Shown here piece after piece: positions 8,783-17,774 of a stretch of DNA of 64,000 nucleotides (position 1 is its first letter; each line of letters starts with the position of its first letter). The notes under the pieces were generated by a model. The model worked only from the letters and a program-made list of their open reading frames with translations. It did no database searches and had not been told where the DNA came from. Source of the stretch: Priestia filamentosa (GTDB taxonomy: Bacteria; Bacillota; Bacilli; Bacillales; Bacillaceae_H). Made by a program: the position numbers and the translations under genes. The stretch spans positions 20,880 through 84,879 of the forward strand of contig NZ_FXAJ01000011.1 in NCBI RefSeq assembly GCF_900177535.1. Direction: 5' to 3'.

Positions 8783-8815
8783 AAAAAAAGAAGGCCTTAT
8801 GCGCCTTCTTTTTTT
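8783..8815. terminator. Bidirectional terminator
   Basis: AAAAAAAGAAGGC pairs with GCCTTCTTTTTTT around a short loop, between the convergent MFS and cysteine dioxygenase units. Confidence 0.85.
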
Positions 8816-8849
8816 ATACAGTATATAATCCTAATTTGTATGATGTTGA

Positions 8850-8972
8850 TTATAGACACCTTTCCATTCTTTCTTTAGAAAAGTAATATTCGTGTGTTCG
8901 AAACCTAGAGATTAACTGTAAGATTATCCAGGTTTCTAAATGAGAAACAATCCGAGGAACAACAAACATCAT
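8850..8972 (-). CDS. Small ORF overlapping the end of the cysteine dioxygenase gene
   Basis: A 40-residue ORF whose ATG at 8970-8972 overlaps the dioxygenase TGA (ATGA), an arrangement suited to translational coupling. Its middle, ILQLISRFRTHEYYFSKE, resembles a start-less reading frame at 11028-11183 on the same strand (YLQVISKPWTYRHWHSKEE). I do not recognise the family. The two related stretches suggest either a genuine small-protein family or decayed copies of one gene. A transcript from the dioxygenase would have to cover it before the terminator at 8783-8815. Confidence 0.35.
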   Translation of the reverse strand: MMFVVPRIVSHLETWIILQLISRFRTHEYYFSKERMERCL

Positions 8973-9529
8973 TCTCTCTTCTTTAATTGAATCTCTTTCA
9001 CCTTTTGACTTAGATGATCTGGCCACCATGCTCCACAATCATCCGATACAACGCAAGCAGCACATGCTTCTAAATCATAAACCATCATCCCTTTGATTGG
9101 TGGAGAATAGAGATGAAGGGTGACGAGATCCGTACCTCCTGCACTATTCATTTTATGCACCCCTTTTTGGGGAGCGAAGAAAATCTTTCCTTCTTCCTGA
9201 TACTGAGAAAACAACTCTTCTGGAAGCTGGTTTTCTTTCACTTCGTAAACCGTATTTATAGTTATACCATTCACTACTTGAATCCAGCCGTATGAATGAC
9301 CATGATCGTGAGGAGCACACTCTATTCCCGACCAATTCATAACAAGTAATTCTACTTCGTCATTTTGATAGAGAAGCTTTCGATAGTAGGGTTTGTCCTC
9401 GGCTGACTGCAATAGTGGCTTTAATTCATCAAAATTTATATCCAAAGCCAAAAGCGCCTCTCGTAATTCAAATCGAGTAGGTGAATTTAATTCATCTAAA
9501 ATATGCTTTGCCTGTTCAATTAAAGTCAT
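8969..9529 (-). CDS. Cysteine dioxygenase family protein
   Basis: A 186-residue cupin. H74, H76 and H78 in CAPHDHGHSYGW, with H125 in GVHKM and H139 in TLHLYSPP, supply the usual iron ligands and active-site histidine of cysteine dioxygenase, which oxidises cysteine to cysteine sulfinate in the cytoplasm. It is slightly longer than the B. subtilis enzyme (about 160 residues) because of the C-terminal extension with CAACVVSDDCGAWW, which adds a cysteine group that is worth noting. The start follows AGGGAGG. An EamA exporter gene lies directly upstream on the same strand, 50 nt away, so the two are probably co-transcribed and may handle sulfur amino acids. Confidence 0.88.
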   Translation of the reverse strand: MTLIEQAKHILDELNSPTRFELREALLALDINFDELKPLLQSAEDKPYYRKLLYQNDEVELLVMNWSGIECAPHDHGHSYGWIQVVNGITINTVYEVKENQLPEELFSQYQEEGKIFFAPQKGVHKMNSAGGTDLVTLHLYSPPIKGMMVYDLEACAACVVSDDCGAWWPDHLSQKVKEIQLKKRE

Positions 9530-9579
9530 ACAACGATTCCCTCCTTATGAGTAGGGCGATTTTGATGGTTTCGATATGG

Positions 9580-10509
9580 TTATGAATCCTTGTTTCTCCA
9601 TGGTAAGGAATTTAAAAAAGTGAATAGTCGTCCATTAACTAAAATGACTCCCATTATAATTATGATGCCTCCTAATATGCTTATGGGAATAATCTTTTCT
9701 TGTAATAGTAGAATAGCTGTTATCAATGTCGCGACTGGTTCCAAATATAGGAACACAGAAACCTGGGACGCCTCTAACACCTCTAATGCTTTTGCCCAGT
9801 ACCAATAAGCAACACCTGATACAAATACACCGAGGAATAACAAATGAGCCCACTCCACATCTGTTAAAAGAGGCATGATCTCCCATCCTTTATTCCTTAT
9901 GAGAAACGGGGTCGTTAGAGCAAATCCTAACAAACACATATAAAATGTAATAACAAGAGAGGGAAGTTGGATATGCAATCTTTTTAATAGTACAGAATAG
10001 ATCGCCCAGTTTAGTGTACTTAAAATCATTAACAGGTAACCAATGTTGATTGGGAACTGAAAAGACTGCTGACTGCCAGAAGTGGTCACCAGAAGAACTC
10101 CAATGATAGCTACAATCATCCCTGCTGCTTTTAATACGGTCATCTTTTCATGTAGAAAGAGTACTGAAAGAATGACCGTAAATACAGGGGAAAACGAAAT
10201 GATCCACCCTGCTGCGGAGGCATCTATTGTTAGAAGAGCCGTTGCCTGAATAACTTGGTGAACGAATACTCCAAGAATGCCTAACACAATCAGATGAGGA
10301 ATATATGTGAATGGAATCTTTAATGGATATCGCTTCAACACTAATAATACCAATAAAAAAAGTGCTCCAATTCCGAACCGAATAACAAGGAGTGTATATG
10401 GATCAAGTTTATCCAAAACAGCTTTGGTAGAGACAAAGGAAATCCCCCAAAAACTAATAGACATCGTTGCATATAACGAGGCAGCAAATTTAGCCCTTGA
10501 CGCAATCAT
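9580..10509 (-). CDS. EamA/DMT-family transporter
   Basis: A protein of about 309 residues with ten hydrophobic segments in two EamA repeats (SISFWGISFVSTKAVLD and GYLLMILSTLNWAIYSVLLKR start the halves; VYWYWAKALEVLEAS-type and FLYLEPVATLITAIL motifs end them). Such proteins export or import small metabolites, often amino acids. The ATG at 10509 is preferred over 10560 because AAAGGAAAAATGGG precedes it. It lies upstream of cysteine dioxygenase and is probably its operon partner, but its substrate is unknown. Confidence 0.85.
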   Translation of the reverse strand: MIASRAKFAASLYATMSISFWGISFVSTKAVLDKLDPYTLLVIRFGIGALFLLVLLVLKRYPLKIPFTYIPHLIVLGILGVFVHQVIQATALLTIDASAAGWIISFSPVFTVILSVLFLHEKMTVLKAAGMIVAIIGVLLVTTSGSQQSFQFPINIGYLLMILSTLNWAIYSVLLKRLHIQLPSLVITFYMCLLGFALTTPFLIRNKGWEIMPLLTDVEWAHLLFLGVFVSGVAYWYWAKALEVLEASQVSVFLYLEPVATLITAILLLQEKIIPISILGGIIIIMGVILVNGRLFTFLNSLPWRNKDS

Positions 10510-10687
10510 AAGCCCATTTTTCCTTTCAACAATATGATTATCTTCTACTAATATATGCATTTTCTAAAAGAAAATGAGAAAAAATTCATTCCAACCAACT
10601 AAAAGATAAATGCCAAATTCACACCTATATTTTGTATAAATAAATTTTTTACTAAAAGGAATTTATATAAAACATTTTCGAGGTAGT

Positions 10688-10732
10688 AAAAAAGCACAAA
10701 TCCATTGTTAACCAACGGGTTTGTGCTTTTTT
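10688..10732. terminator. Terminator-like dispersed repeat copy
   Basis: AAAAAAGCACAAATCC... pairs with ...GGGTTTGTGCTTTTTT. It carries the shared upstream flank AAAACATTTTCGAGGTAGT (10668-10686). It lies upstream of the EamA gene, so it is not simply that gene's terminator. Confidence 0.7.
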
Positions 10733-11027
10733 CTTTTTTATCTCACTTCTCCCAGTGTCAATGGTTCATTAATTAGTATAAAGGATTGGGCTAGCTGAAT
10801 TTGAACCAACCTTACCCTATAGAAATTGGAGAATTAAAGAAAAAAAGTGTCTGTGAGCATCTAATTAAGTAAAATAAAATATTGGGATAATAGGGTTGAA
10901 ATCTGTGTCTATAGCTAAATCTATCCTTTCAGAAATAGAAGCAACGCATATGATTAAAAAGAATTAAATTTATCAAGAGATAAGGCCTGTGTAGGTACCC
11001 TCTCACAGTTAGTAAAATAAGGCCAAA

Positions 11028-11183
11028 TCAGGTTGATAATGTTCCAACATGAATCGATTTTGCATACTGATCACATTCTTCTTTAGAATGCCAGTGTCGG
11101 TATGTCCAAGGTTTAGAGATTACCTGGAGGTATCTTGAAGTTTTTGCACCAGAACTACGAAAGAGAACAATGTATACAAATAA
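11028..11183 (-). pseudogene. Remnant related to the small ORF beside cysteine dioxygenase
   Basis: An open frame ending in TGA at 11028-11030 reads RYLQVISKPWTYRHWHSKEE near its end. No ATG, GTG or TTG begins it before an in-frame stop upstream, so it looks like a decayed gene. Family not recognised. Confidence 0.35.
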
Positions 11184-11490
11184 ATGACTTCAAGAATACA
11201 TGAAGTATTCTTTTTTAAAGTATTTATAAATATTTTCATATTTATCATTCCTTTCCTTTGTCATTTATAACAGCATACTAACCATTTTATATAACATCTT
11301 CCCTTTTGTTAGATTACCTTTCATCATTTATTTTTTAATCTCTTTATTTACAGAAATGAGAGAGGTGAACGTCTTTCGAGGACCCAAATTCAAAAAACAG
11401 GATATATTCCATCACTATCTAGTCAGAAGTAGATAGCCAATCTTACTTCACTACTCAGATTTTAAAAGTGAGTAAACACAACTACATAGA

Positions 11491-11520
11491 AAAAGAGAAG
11501 GTTAAAACCTTCTCTTTTTC
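11491..11520. terminator. Bidirectional terminator
   Basis: AAAAAGAGAAGGTT and its exact complement are separated by AA. It lies about 140 nt beyond the end of the GNAT gene. Confidence 0.75.
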
Positions 11521-11660
11521 TACAGCATCTATGATTAAACTTTCTCAAATAATAGTCATACCAATAGCAAAGACCGACCAGTATCTTATAAAGTACGGTT
11601 CTTTTGTATTTCTGTATATAAGATATGAAGTGTTACGACTACTCGTAAGTATTGATATGG

Positions 11661-12170
11661 TTATAAATCAATAGATAGTCGATACGCTTTTACAATAATC
11701 CCGTCATTGGCAGGTTGAAAGTCAAATTGTGGCATTCGTATAAAGCCCATACGCTCATACAGTCGCATAGCCGTTTTCATAAATTCTCCGGTGTGTAAGC
11801 CAATATACTTTGAATTACTTATCTTTGCTCGAAGAATACATTCTTTTATCAATAACTCAGCAATACCTTTTCCTCGTGAATGTGGTGTGACAGCAAGCAT
11901 TCTTATTTCAGGATAATCTAACATATCAACAAGGCCTTCATAAGCATCTGATTTTGCAGGGAACAAAGCAACACTACCTACTATTTCCCCATCTACTGCG
12001 GCAACTAAATGTTCAACATTGATTTGTTCATCAGCATCTGACGATATGGCTTTTCTAAGAGCATTCCAATGTGTTTCTGGAATGATTTGTGCATGTTCTT
12101 CATATGCTTTCACTCTTTGTTCTCGAATCATGTCTCTTTCATGATCTAAAGCCTTACGAATTTTTACCAT
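11661..12170 (-). CDS. GNAT-family N-acetyltransferase
   Basis: A 169-residue GCN5-related acetyltransferase. The acetyl-CoA pyrophosphate loop is visible as VTPHSRGKGIAELLI (R-x-x-G-x-G pattern), preceded by the EIRMLAV strand and followed by YIGLHTGEFMKTAMRLYERMGF, the usual motif B region. GAGGAGA precedes the ATG on the minus strand. No neighbour suggests the acceptor substrate. It appears monocistronic. Confidence 0.85.
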   Translation of the reverse strand: MVKIRKALDHERDMIREQRVKAYEEHAQIIPETHWNALRKAISSDADEQINVEHLVAAVDGEIVGSVALFPAKSDAYEGLVDMLDYPEIRMLAVTPHSRGKGIAELLIKECILRAKISNSKYIGLHTGEFMKTAMRLYERMGFIRMPQFDFQPANDGIIVKAYRLSIDL

Positions 12171-12332
12171 TTAACTAATCTCTCCTCTTATCTCTTTATA
12201 CTTTTTACTATAAATCTGCATGTTGATTAATCCAATTATTAAATATAATTGTCAGCGAGAGACTGAGTAAAATATAAAATCAACAATCTCATTTTATAAC
12301 TGATTTCTTCTAAGAATACTCTAACAAAATGT

Positions 12333-12560
12333 TATTTTATCAAGAGTTAATTTGTAAAGCTCTAACGAATAAACGAGAAGGTGAGTATGGAGAAGATTTA
12401 ACCAAATTTGTTAGGGGAATTATTGAATTTGCTAACTCTGAAATTCCTGAGGGCATGCCGTTAAGGAGGCGTATTTCTGCTAAATAATCTATAGAAGGAG
12501 GATATGGAATTGAAGAAAGCGTTGAAAATTTAGTTAGTACAATGTGTATACTTGATCTCA
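12333..12560 (+). pseudogene. Coding remnants including a PEP mutase-family fragment
   Basis: A plus-strand frame without a start ends at 12486 with EFANSEIPEGMPLRRRISAK. Just after it, SIEGGYGIEESVENLVSTM aligns with the ADIEGGYGITGEELTEKI segment of the intact PEP mutase-family gene at 33609-34457; a 21-bp block (12490-12510) is identical to 33869-33889. This is therefore a leftover of a relative of that gene beside another decayed frame. Confidence 0.5.
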
Positions 12561-12692
12561 AGGTAATATTAATAACGATCTTTCGCATTATCCCCCTTTA
12601 CTTTAAGTGAAATTTGCTGAAATACTTGGCATATACCGAGTGTTTCTTTGTAAATAATAAGATTGATAAACAATAACCTGAGGAGGACTTGT

Positions 12693-12851
12693 ATGCAACA
12701 GGATCAACAAGCTAAAGAGAATTTTAATTCTATTATGAAACCAGAATTTTCTGGAACTGATGCACAAAAAGTAAAACAAGAAATTGAAAAAGATGTAAGC
12801 GAAGGACAAGGAGCAATGACATCCCGAGAAGCAGGATCAATGCGTGATTAA
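12693..12851 (+). CDS. Small hydrophilic protein, possibly spore-associated
   Basis: A 52-residue protein rich in Q, E, K and D with no hydrophobic segment. GAGGAGG lies 7 nt before the ATG at 12693, and a hairpin-T terminator starts at the stop codon, so it is a real short gene. GTDAQKVKQEIEKD and EGQGAMTSRE recall gamma-type small acid-soluble spore proteins (TNAQQVRKQN-type repeats), but the similarity is weak. Another small Q/K-rich gene is at 42742-42897. Function unknown. Confidence 0.65.
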   Translation: MQQDQQAKENFNSIMKPEFSGTDAQKVKQEIEKDVSEGQGAMTSREAGSMRD

Positions 12852-12875
12852 AAAACCACTATGAGTGATTTTTTG
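12849..12875 (+). terminator. Terminator of the small hydrophilic protein gene
   Basis: AAAAACCACT and AGTGATTTTTT flank the loop ATG directly after the stop codon. Confidence 0.6.
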
Positions 12876-12939
12876 TTTCAAGATTAAACGCTTTGCATTT
12901 CCCATTTGGATTTAATAGAGATGCTGTAAATTTAACTAA

Positions 12940-12996
12940 TGTATTCCCTATATGTAGAAACCCTTTGTTAATGCTAAACAAAGGGTTTCTCTTTTA
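12940..12996 (+). repeat. AAACCCTTTG-type hairpin repeat, copy 2
   Basis: The stem AAACCCTTTGTT (12958-12969) pairs with AACAAAGGGTTT before a T-rich tail. The flank TATTCCCTATATGTAG is shared with the copy at 16764-16815, and the hairpin half recurs at about 405-432 and 61654-61680. It may serve as a second terminator for the small gene upstream. Confidence 0.6.
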
Positions 12997-13152
12997 TTTG
13001 CTATATAAAGGTTAGTTAAGTTTTACTTATTCTTAATCTAGACTTTAGATAATGACGACAGATACTGATTCGTAGTTGAAGTCCTTATTTTTTAGATATG
13101 AAGTGATATTTTATTTAAAGAGTCTTTTATATAATAATAGGGTAGGCTCTTA

Positions 13153-13350
13153 TCAAGAAACAGATTGAAGTTCTTCTGTTAAACGTAAAAAAGTTTCTTT
13201 ATCTTTATTTTTTAATGATTGGTCAATTTCTGCAAGGATCTTCCCTTTTTTGAAATCCTTCATAACTTGATTCAAAAATAATTCAGCCATTACCTCGTCA
13301 TGTATATTTATTTCAACTTGGTTTGTTTCATTAAACACGTTATTTTCCAC
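13153..13350 (-). CDS. IDEAL domain protein
   Basis: A 65-residue acidic protein whose C-terminal 40 residues (AELFLNQVMKDFKKGKILAE, then IDQSLKNKDKETFLRLTEEL) match the IDEAL domain, a short two-helix module found in many Bacillus regulators and adaptor proteins. Only the domain plus a short lead is present. It starts at a GTG (13348-13350) with AAGGGGT about 12 nt upstream. The partner is not known; it stands alone between two long spacers. Confidence 0.8.
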   Translation of the reverse strand: MENNVFNETNQVEINIHDEVMAELFLNQVMKDFKKGKILAEIDQSLKNKDKETFLRLTEELQSVS

Positions 13351-13605
13351 CCAACGTCAACCCCTTTATCTTTTCTTCTTTGTAAAAAGTATTTCCCTTT
13401 TACACTGTTTTAATACGAGATTGATAGATAAAAATTTAAATGTTATATAGCCTTAAGGCTATAGACAAAGGTTTGTGCTGTATCTTTTCTGTTAAGTAGA
13501 TTTTTATAAATGGTTAGGAGCTCAATTAATTAGTAAAAATCGAGGGTTTTTATTTGTTGAACAAATGGTGCTTACGATTTGTATGATGAAGGAAAACAAG
13601 AAAAA

Positions 13606-13632
13606 GCTGCCAATAAAGCTGGGCAGCCCTTC
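13606..13632 (-). terminator. Terminator of the YsnF-type gene
   Basis: On the minus strand GCTGCC and GGCAGC flank a 10-nt loop and are followed by TTTTTCTTG, about 50 nt beyond the stop codon. Confidence 0.7.
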
Positions 13633-13682
13633 TTTAAACTTTCTCAACTATTCTCTTTAGTATATCTGTAGAGGAGCTTTCC

Positions 13683-14774
13683 TTATTTCTTTTTCTTATT
13701 TGTTGAATTCTTATTATTTTCCTCTTTTTCAGAAGCAGTAATATCTGTATCTTTGACTTGATTATCTGGTTTCTGATCGTCTATTGAGTCTGCAACCTTT
13801 TCAAGCTCTTCGATAACAGGGGAAGTTTTCACTTTAAGGTGGGCTTCTCTTTTCTTGTTGTTGGTTGAAAGTGTAACCTTTTCCTCTTTTGGAGCCTTAG
13901 GAGCAAGTGCAGTAGCAGCTTCTTGCTGACTTTGGTCTACGGACTTAGCCACGTTTTGATACATTTCAGAGTCAGCAAGTTCGGGAACCGCGGTAGATTC
14001 TGATTGTTCAACTCGCGCTTCTTCCTTTCGGATAGTATCTTTCATCTCTTTAATCTCTTGAATTTTACGCTTGCCGATAATCACTTCTTCCACAACTACA
14101 GGTCTTTTGGTTACTTCAATTCGTTCCTCCATAATCGGAATACGAATGATCTCATTCTCTGTCAATGGGCTGCCATCGTGCTGACCGTCTACGACTGGGC
14201 GGCGTTCTACATAGGCTTCCTCACGGATAACTGGAACTTGGATAGTTCTTTGTTCTTCTACAATTTCCTTACGAAGTTGTACTCCCCCAGTCTGAACAAG
14301 TTCTTTCCTTACATCAAGTTGTTCTTCGCGAAGTTGCACTGCCTTATGCTCCTCTGTCTCATATGGAGCCTCCCTAACCGTGGTATATGAAGGAATTGTT
14401 TGAGTTTTATCCACATCAATTAAGACAAGGATTTTCCCTTGATCTACATCCGTTTCACACTGTTTCGCGGTAAAATCTTGAATGCCCATTCTAACAAGTT
14501 TTGAAGTTAGACCCCCAGCCTGTGTTTTAGTCATTCCACCTGTCATCATGGTAAGAAAGCTGTCCATCATGACACCTGCCAACGAACTTATAGCCGGTGT
14601 GCCGGCCTCTATCATTACATCAGTTTCGGCTCTTAACCGCAGAGTATTATACCTATCCTTTGCTACTACTATTATATCTGTCTCACGATACCCTTGACGT
14701 TTTAACCCCTTAATTGCATGTATTACTTCTTGCTCCGAATAAAAGGTACCCACAACTCGTTTTCTTATGCCCAT
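13683..14774 (-). CDS. YsnF/AvaK-domain stress protein with GSP17M-like N-terminus
   Basis: A 363-residue protein. Residues 1-110 form a general stress protein 17M/YflT-like module (VVGTFYSEQEVIHAIKGLKR, GYRETDIIVVAKD). Residues about 145-265 form the YsnF/AvaK (DUF2382) domain with paired strands (LRKEIVEEQRTIQVPVIREE, RPVVVEEVIIGKRKIQEIKE). Beyond residue 265 is a low-complexity K/E/S/T tail ending NKNSTNKKKK, longer than in B. subtilis YsnF (about 270 residues). YsnF is a sigma-B dependent general stress protein of unknown biochemical role; the tail could bind acidic partners or nucleic acid, which is speculation. Confidence 0.85.
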   Translation of the reverse strand: MGIRKRVVGTFYSEQEVIHAIKGLKRQGYRETDIIVVAKDRYNTLRLRAETDVMIEAGTPAISSLAGVMMDSFLTMMTGGMTKTQAGGLTSKLVRMGIQDFTAKQCETDVDQGKILVLIDVDKTQTIPSYTTVREAPYETEEHKAVQLREEQLDVRKELVQTGGVQLRKEIVEEQRTIQVPVIREEAYVERRPVVDGQHDGSPLTENEIIRIPIMEERIEVTKRPVVVEEVIIGKRKIQEIKEMKDTIRKEEARVEQSESTAVPELADSEMYQNVAKSVDQSQQEAATALAPKAPKEEKVTLSTNNKKREAHLKVKTSPVIEELEKVADSIDDQKPDNQVKDTDITASEKEENNKNSTNKKKK

Positions 14775-15265
14775 TATCCCATCCCCTTAAAATTTAATTA
14801 AACGCAAACTATCACTTACATTTAATTCCACTTTCTTTATGTATATTATGTACCCAGCAGTTTTTTATTTAAAACCCGATAAGAGTGACTGTGTATATAA
14901 TACCTAAATTCTAAAAGGTAGAAGAATAAGGGTTTTTGAAAATGGTTTAAATTACGGAAATACCTTTATCACATATTTATTTCTAGTAAGAATAAATGAT
15001 AAAATTTATTTTTTAATAAATAAGGTTTTGATTTTACATATATAATATACATACTAAAAAAGAAAAAACTCCTAGCGCTTTTATAAAATAGGAGTCTTTT
15101 CTTTGAGGAGGATAATTGTTCTTTTTATTTATCAAAAAACATGGATTTATGAAGTGTTTTTAATCAGATTTCATTACAAAGCTACATCTAGAAAGTAGTA
15201 TGTATTTACAGCAGAATCGAAGAAGCAACCTTGAAATGTTTTTCTCTAACAATTATACAGGAATA
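14775..15265. other. Intergenic spacer
   Basis: AT-rich. Apart from the terminator at 15063-15105 I see no gene or conserved element. Confidence 0.5.
15063..15105 (-). terminator. Terminator downstream of the glycerophosphodiesterase gene
   Basis: ACTCCTA (15068-15074) pairs with TAGGAGT (15089-15095). The minus-strand transcript then runs into TTTTTTCTTTTTT, giving the better termination signal. Confidence 0.7.
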
Positions 15266-16102
15266 CTAGTTTCTTGGATCTACATAATCCGGATAATCCG
15301 TAATTATTGCGTCAACTCCCACATCTAATAAAAAATCCGCGGCTTCTTGACTACGTACTGTCCATGATCCAATTTTCATACCAAGGGAGTGAACTTGATT
15401 TACTAAATCTTCAGTAACAATTCCATAGCTTGGGTTAAAATAATCAGCATAAGTTAAAAATTCTTGTAAGGCTTGTTCTGTTGCGTCTGCTCTTGAAGAT
15501 GTTAAAACGCCAATTGGAACTTTGGGAAGAAGCTCATTCATTTTTTTCATTGATTCATGATTAAATGATTGGACAATTATTTTTTCATTTTGTGGTTTAT
15601 CAAGATTTCGTTCTTTTAATTCTTTAGCTACATTTTCTTCAATTCCAGGATAAAGTTCTGGAGCTTTTAATTCTATTAATATTCCAATTCTCCCATGGTA
15701 ACGATCAAGTATCTCATCAAATGTTGGAATTTGTGCCCCGGCAAATTGCTCACCTTTCCAGCTACCTGCATCTAGGTTTCTTAGTTCTTTAAACGTGAAA
15801 TTTCCAACCTTTCCAGATCCATCCGTTGTACGATCAACGGTCGTATCATGGATAAGAACTAGTTTGCCATCCTTACTTCTTTGAACATCAATTTCAATAT
15901 AGTCCGCCTTCATTTCTACTGCTTTATCAAAAGCAGCAATCGTATTTTCAGGAGCATATGCTGAGGCACCGCGATGGGCAACATTATCAACCTTTCTTAA
16001 ATCCCCTGTTGTTTCTCCTGCAAAAGCCTGACTTAGTGGACTAAATAACAAAGTAAATGCTAATCCGGCACCTGCCAATAATTTTTTGTTCACTTTTTTC
16101 AT
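15266..16102 (-). CDS. Glycerophosphodiester phosphodiesterase, secreted
   Basis: A GDPD-family TIM barrel of about 278 residues. VAHRGASAYAPENTIAAF carries the catalytic HRG and the PENT motif, YIEIDVQRSKDG the metal-binding E-x-D, and VLIHDTTVDRTT the second histidine. The N-terminus (KKVNKKLLAGAGLAFTLLFS then SQAFAGE) is a signal peptide with an AFA cleavage site, so the enzyme acts outside the membrane, releasing glycerol 3-phosphate from phospholipid head-group diesters or teichoic acid. It is shorter than B. subtilis GlpQ (about 293 residues). The start is ATG 16102 or TTG 16108; neither has a well-spaced ribosome site. Confidence 0.88.
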   Translation of the reverse strand: MKKVNKKLLAGAGLAFTLLFSPLSQAFAGETTGDLRKVDNVAHRGASAYAPENTIAAFDKAVEMKADYIEIDVQRSKDGKLVLIHDTTVDRTTDGSGKVGNFTFKELRNLDAGSWKGEQFAGAQIPTFDEILDRYHGRIGILIELKAPELYPGIEENVAKELKERNLDKPQNEKIIVQSFNHESMKKMNELLPKVPIGVLTSSRADATEQALQEFLTYADYFNPSYGIVTEDLVNQVHSLGMKIGSWTVRSQEAADFLLDVGVDAIITDYPDYVDPRN

Positions 16103-16108
16103 CCCCAA

Positions 16109-16954
16109 TCTAAAATATGAATACCAATATTATTTTAGAAAAAGAATGTTGTTGAAGTATGTAGTTATATTTACATCTACATAATGATTTTGTAAATAAA
16201 AGTAGACGATTTGACTTAATTTTATTTACAAACTTACTATTTATTAGAAAAACTAAGATTTCTCTACTATTTCTTACTGAACTGTTGGATTTCTATAATT
16301 AAGTAGAAACCCTTACAGTTTCTTAAGTGTATTATTTGAAATCCTTATCCCTTAAAAAGGAATTATTGTGCAAAAACCTCAAAATATCCAGGAATTCTAA
16401 TCTGAAAAATAATTAACTCAAAGAATCTTATCAGCATTTGTTTTACTTAGATAACCGTGGCAATAATCGGAAAAAACTAAAGTATTTCATTGAATAAAGA
16501 ACAAAAGTTCTTTATTTAATCCTTAGTTAACATGATTTTTGATTATAAGCCTCAAATTTTGCATTTAATGGATTATGCTTTGCAAAATAGAAAATAATTG
16601 CAAAATTTAATCCTATATTTGTGCGTTTTCATTGCAATAACTACTATAGGTCTGTGAGGTATTACTTATTTTTTCCTAAAACATCCTTGTCGTCCCTTTA
16701 ATAAAAGACCAATCATATAACTATATATGTATATGAAGCTACAAAATTGGTCATAATATTAATGTATTCCCCTATATATAGAAACCCTATGCTAATGCTG
16801 AGCAAAGGGTTTCTTTTTATTACAGGAAATTCATCAGCGAGTAGTTATCATCCTGTTAATTAACGGAACCTACATAAATAGATTCTTAAATGTAATAAGA
16901 TTTTGGGCTCCTCAAAGGATAATTGCAGTAGATTTAGGAAAAGTCATTTAAGTT
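16109..16954. other. Long AT-rich spacer
   Basis: No reading frame with coding character was seen. It contains a second-family hairpin repeat (16764-16818) and a TTGCAAAATTTAATCCTATA motif near 16600 resembling one end of the inverted repeat at 43376-43433. Confidence 0.4.
16764..16818 (+). repeat. AAACCCTATG-type hairpin repeat, copy 3
   Basis: AAACCCT and AGGGTTT with inner GCT/AGC pairing form a hairpin at 16782-16812, followed by CTTTTT. The left flank TATTCCCCTATATATAG matches the copy at 12940-12996. Confidence 0.6.
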
Positions 16955-17284
16955 TCAAATAATTACCACTAGGGATAGGAGCAAGCAGATTGTTGCAGGA
17001 ATAACCGTTACAATATTTTGATGAGCTCGAAATGTATGAGCCTGTATGGCCCCTATCATAAGAATTATAAATAGTAAGCCAGATCCTAAAACCAAGTATT
17101 GATTCCAAATACCAACAATCATTCCTATTGCTCCAATAAGTTCAATAAGACCAATTACCGACACGAACCATAATGGATATTGATATTGCTGCCAGTGTTC
17201 AACTTGAAATGGTATACGAAAAAGTTTTATAACTCCTCCTATTAAAATAAAAACTGCTAAAATCACTTGCATAAAAGTTATCAT
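16955..17284 (-). CDS. DoxX-like small membrane protein
   Basis: A 109-residue protein with four hydrophobic segments: VILAVFILIGGVIKLF, YPLWFVSVIGLIELIGAIGM, YLVLGSGLLFIILMIGAIQA and VIPATICLLLSLVVII. The layout and the GxxKL and ELxGAIG patterns are those of DoxX-like proteins, inner-membrane proteins of unclear role that are often linked to redox or thiol stress. It appears monocistronic. Confidence 0.75.
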   Translation of the reverse strand: MITFMQVILAVFILIGGVIKLFRIPFQVEHWQQYQYPLWFVSVIGLIELIGAIGMIVGIWNQYLVLGSGLLFIILMIGAIQAHTFRAHQNIVTVIPATICLLLSLVVII

Positions 17285-17445
17285 TTAGCCTTACACCTTT
17301 TAGAGATCGCGTTTAGAGATATTTTTAAGTGAGGGTAAATGGATATATATTCATTGTTATATTTTATTCTTAACGAAGGAATATTAGGTTAATTTTATTT
17401 ATAATATCTACAATTTCAATTTACTTAAAACATGATAGAGGTAAT

Positions 17446-17489
17446 AAAAAAGCACAAACCTGTTAATTTCCACCGGATTTGTGCTTTGT
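17446..17489. terminator. Terminator-like dispersed repeat copy
   Basis: AAAAAAGCACAAACC pairs imperfectly with GGATTTGTGCTTTG. Its left flank AAAACATGATAGAGGTAAT (17427-17445) is the family signature. The DoxX-like and ilvD genes diverge around it, so it is not positioned as an ordinary terminator. Confidence 0.6.
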
Positions 17490-17774
17490 CTTTTCACATA
17501 GTTCACCTTTTACATACGAGTTTTAAAATCTAACTGCATTTTCTCTAACATACCCAGATTGCCAATAACTACATCTTAAAAAATCCATAATATTACTTGT
17601 ATACACCTATTTATGTAACATTTTCAACCTATTGGAACCATAATATCTATCTAAAAAACTTATAAATTACAGAACAATATTATTAAGGATACAATTATAT
17701 TAAGAATAGTGTTACAATATTGAAAAGTTTAAATTTATAAACATCATAGTGAGACTTAGATGGAGGGATTTATT

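Larger units (their letters stand above)
10733..11660. other. Decayed spacer between EamA and GNAT genes
   Basis: No intact gene is visible. The spacer holds a start-less coding remnant on the minus strand (11028-11183) related to the small ORF at 8850-8972, a bidirectional terminator at 11491-11520 (AAAAAGAGAAGGTT and complement), and at 11550-11585 a copy of a short repeat seen again at 21603-21640. Confidence 0.5.

Noticed and set aside
12340..12588. Minus-strand 82-codon frame
   Set aside because: The plus strand here holds recognisable remnants of a PEP mutase-family gene, so the minus frame is a shadow.
17490..17774. T-box or other leader upstream of ilvD
   Set aside because: No T-box signature, specifier stem or terminator/antiterminator pair was found before the TTG start.
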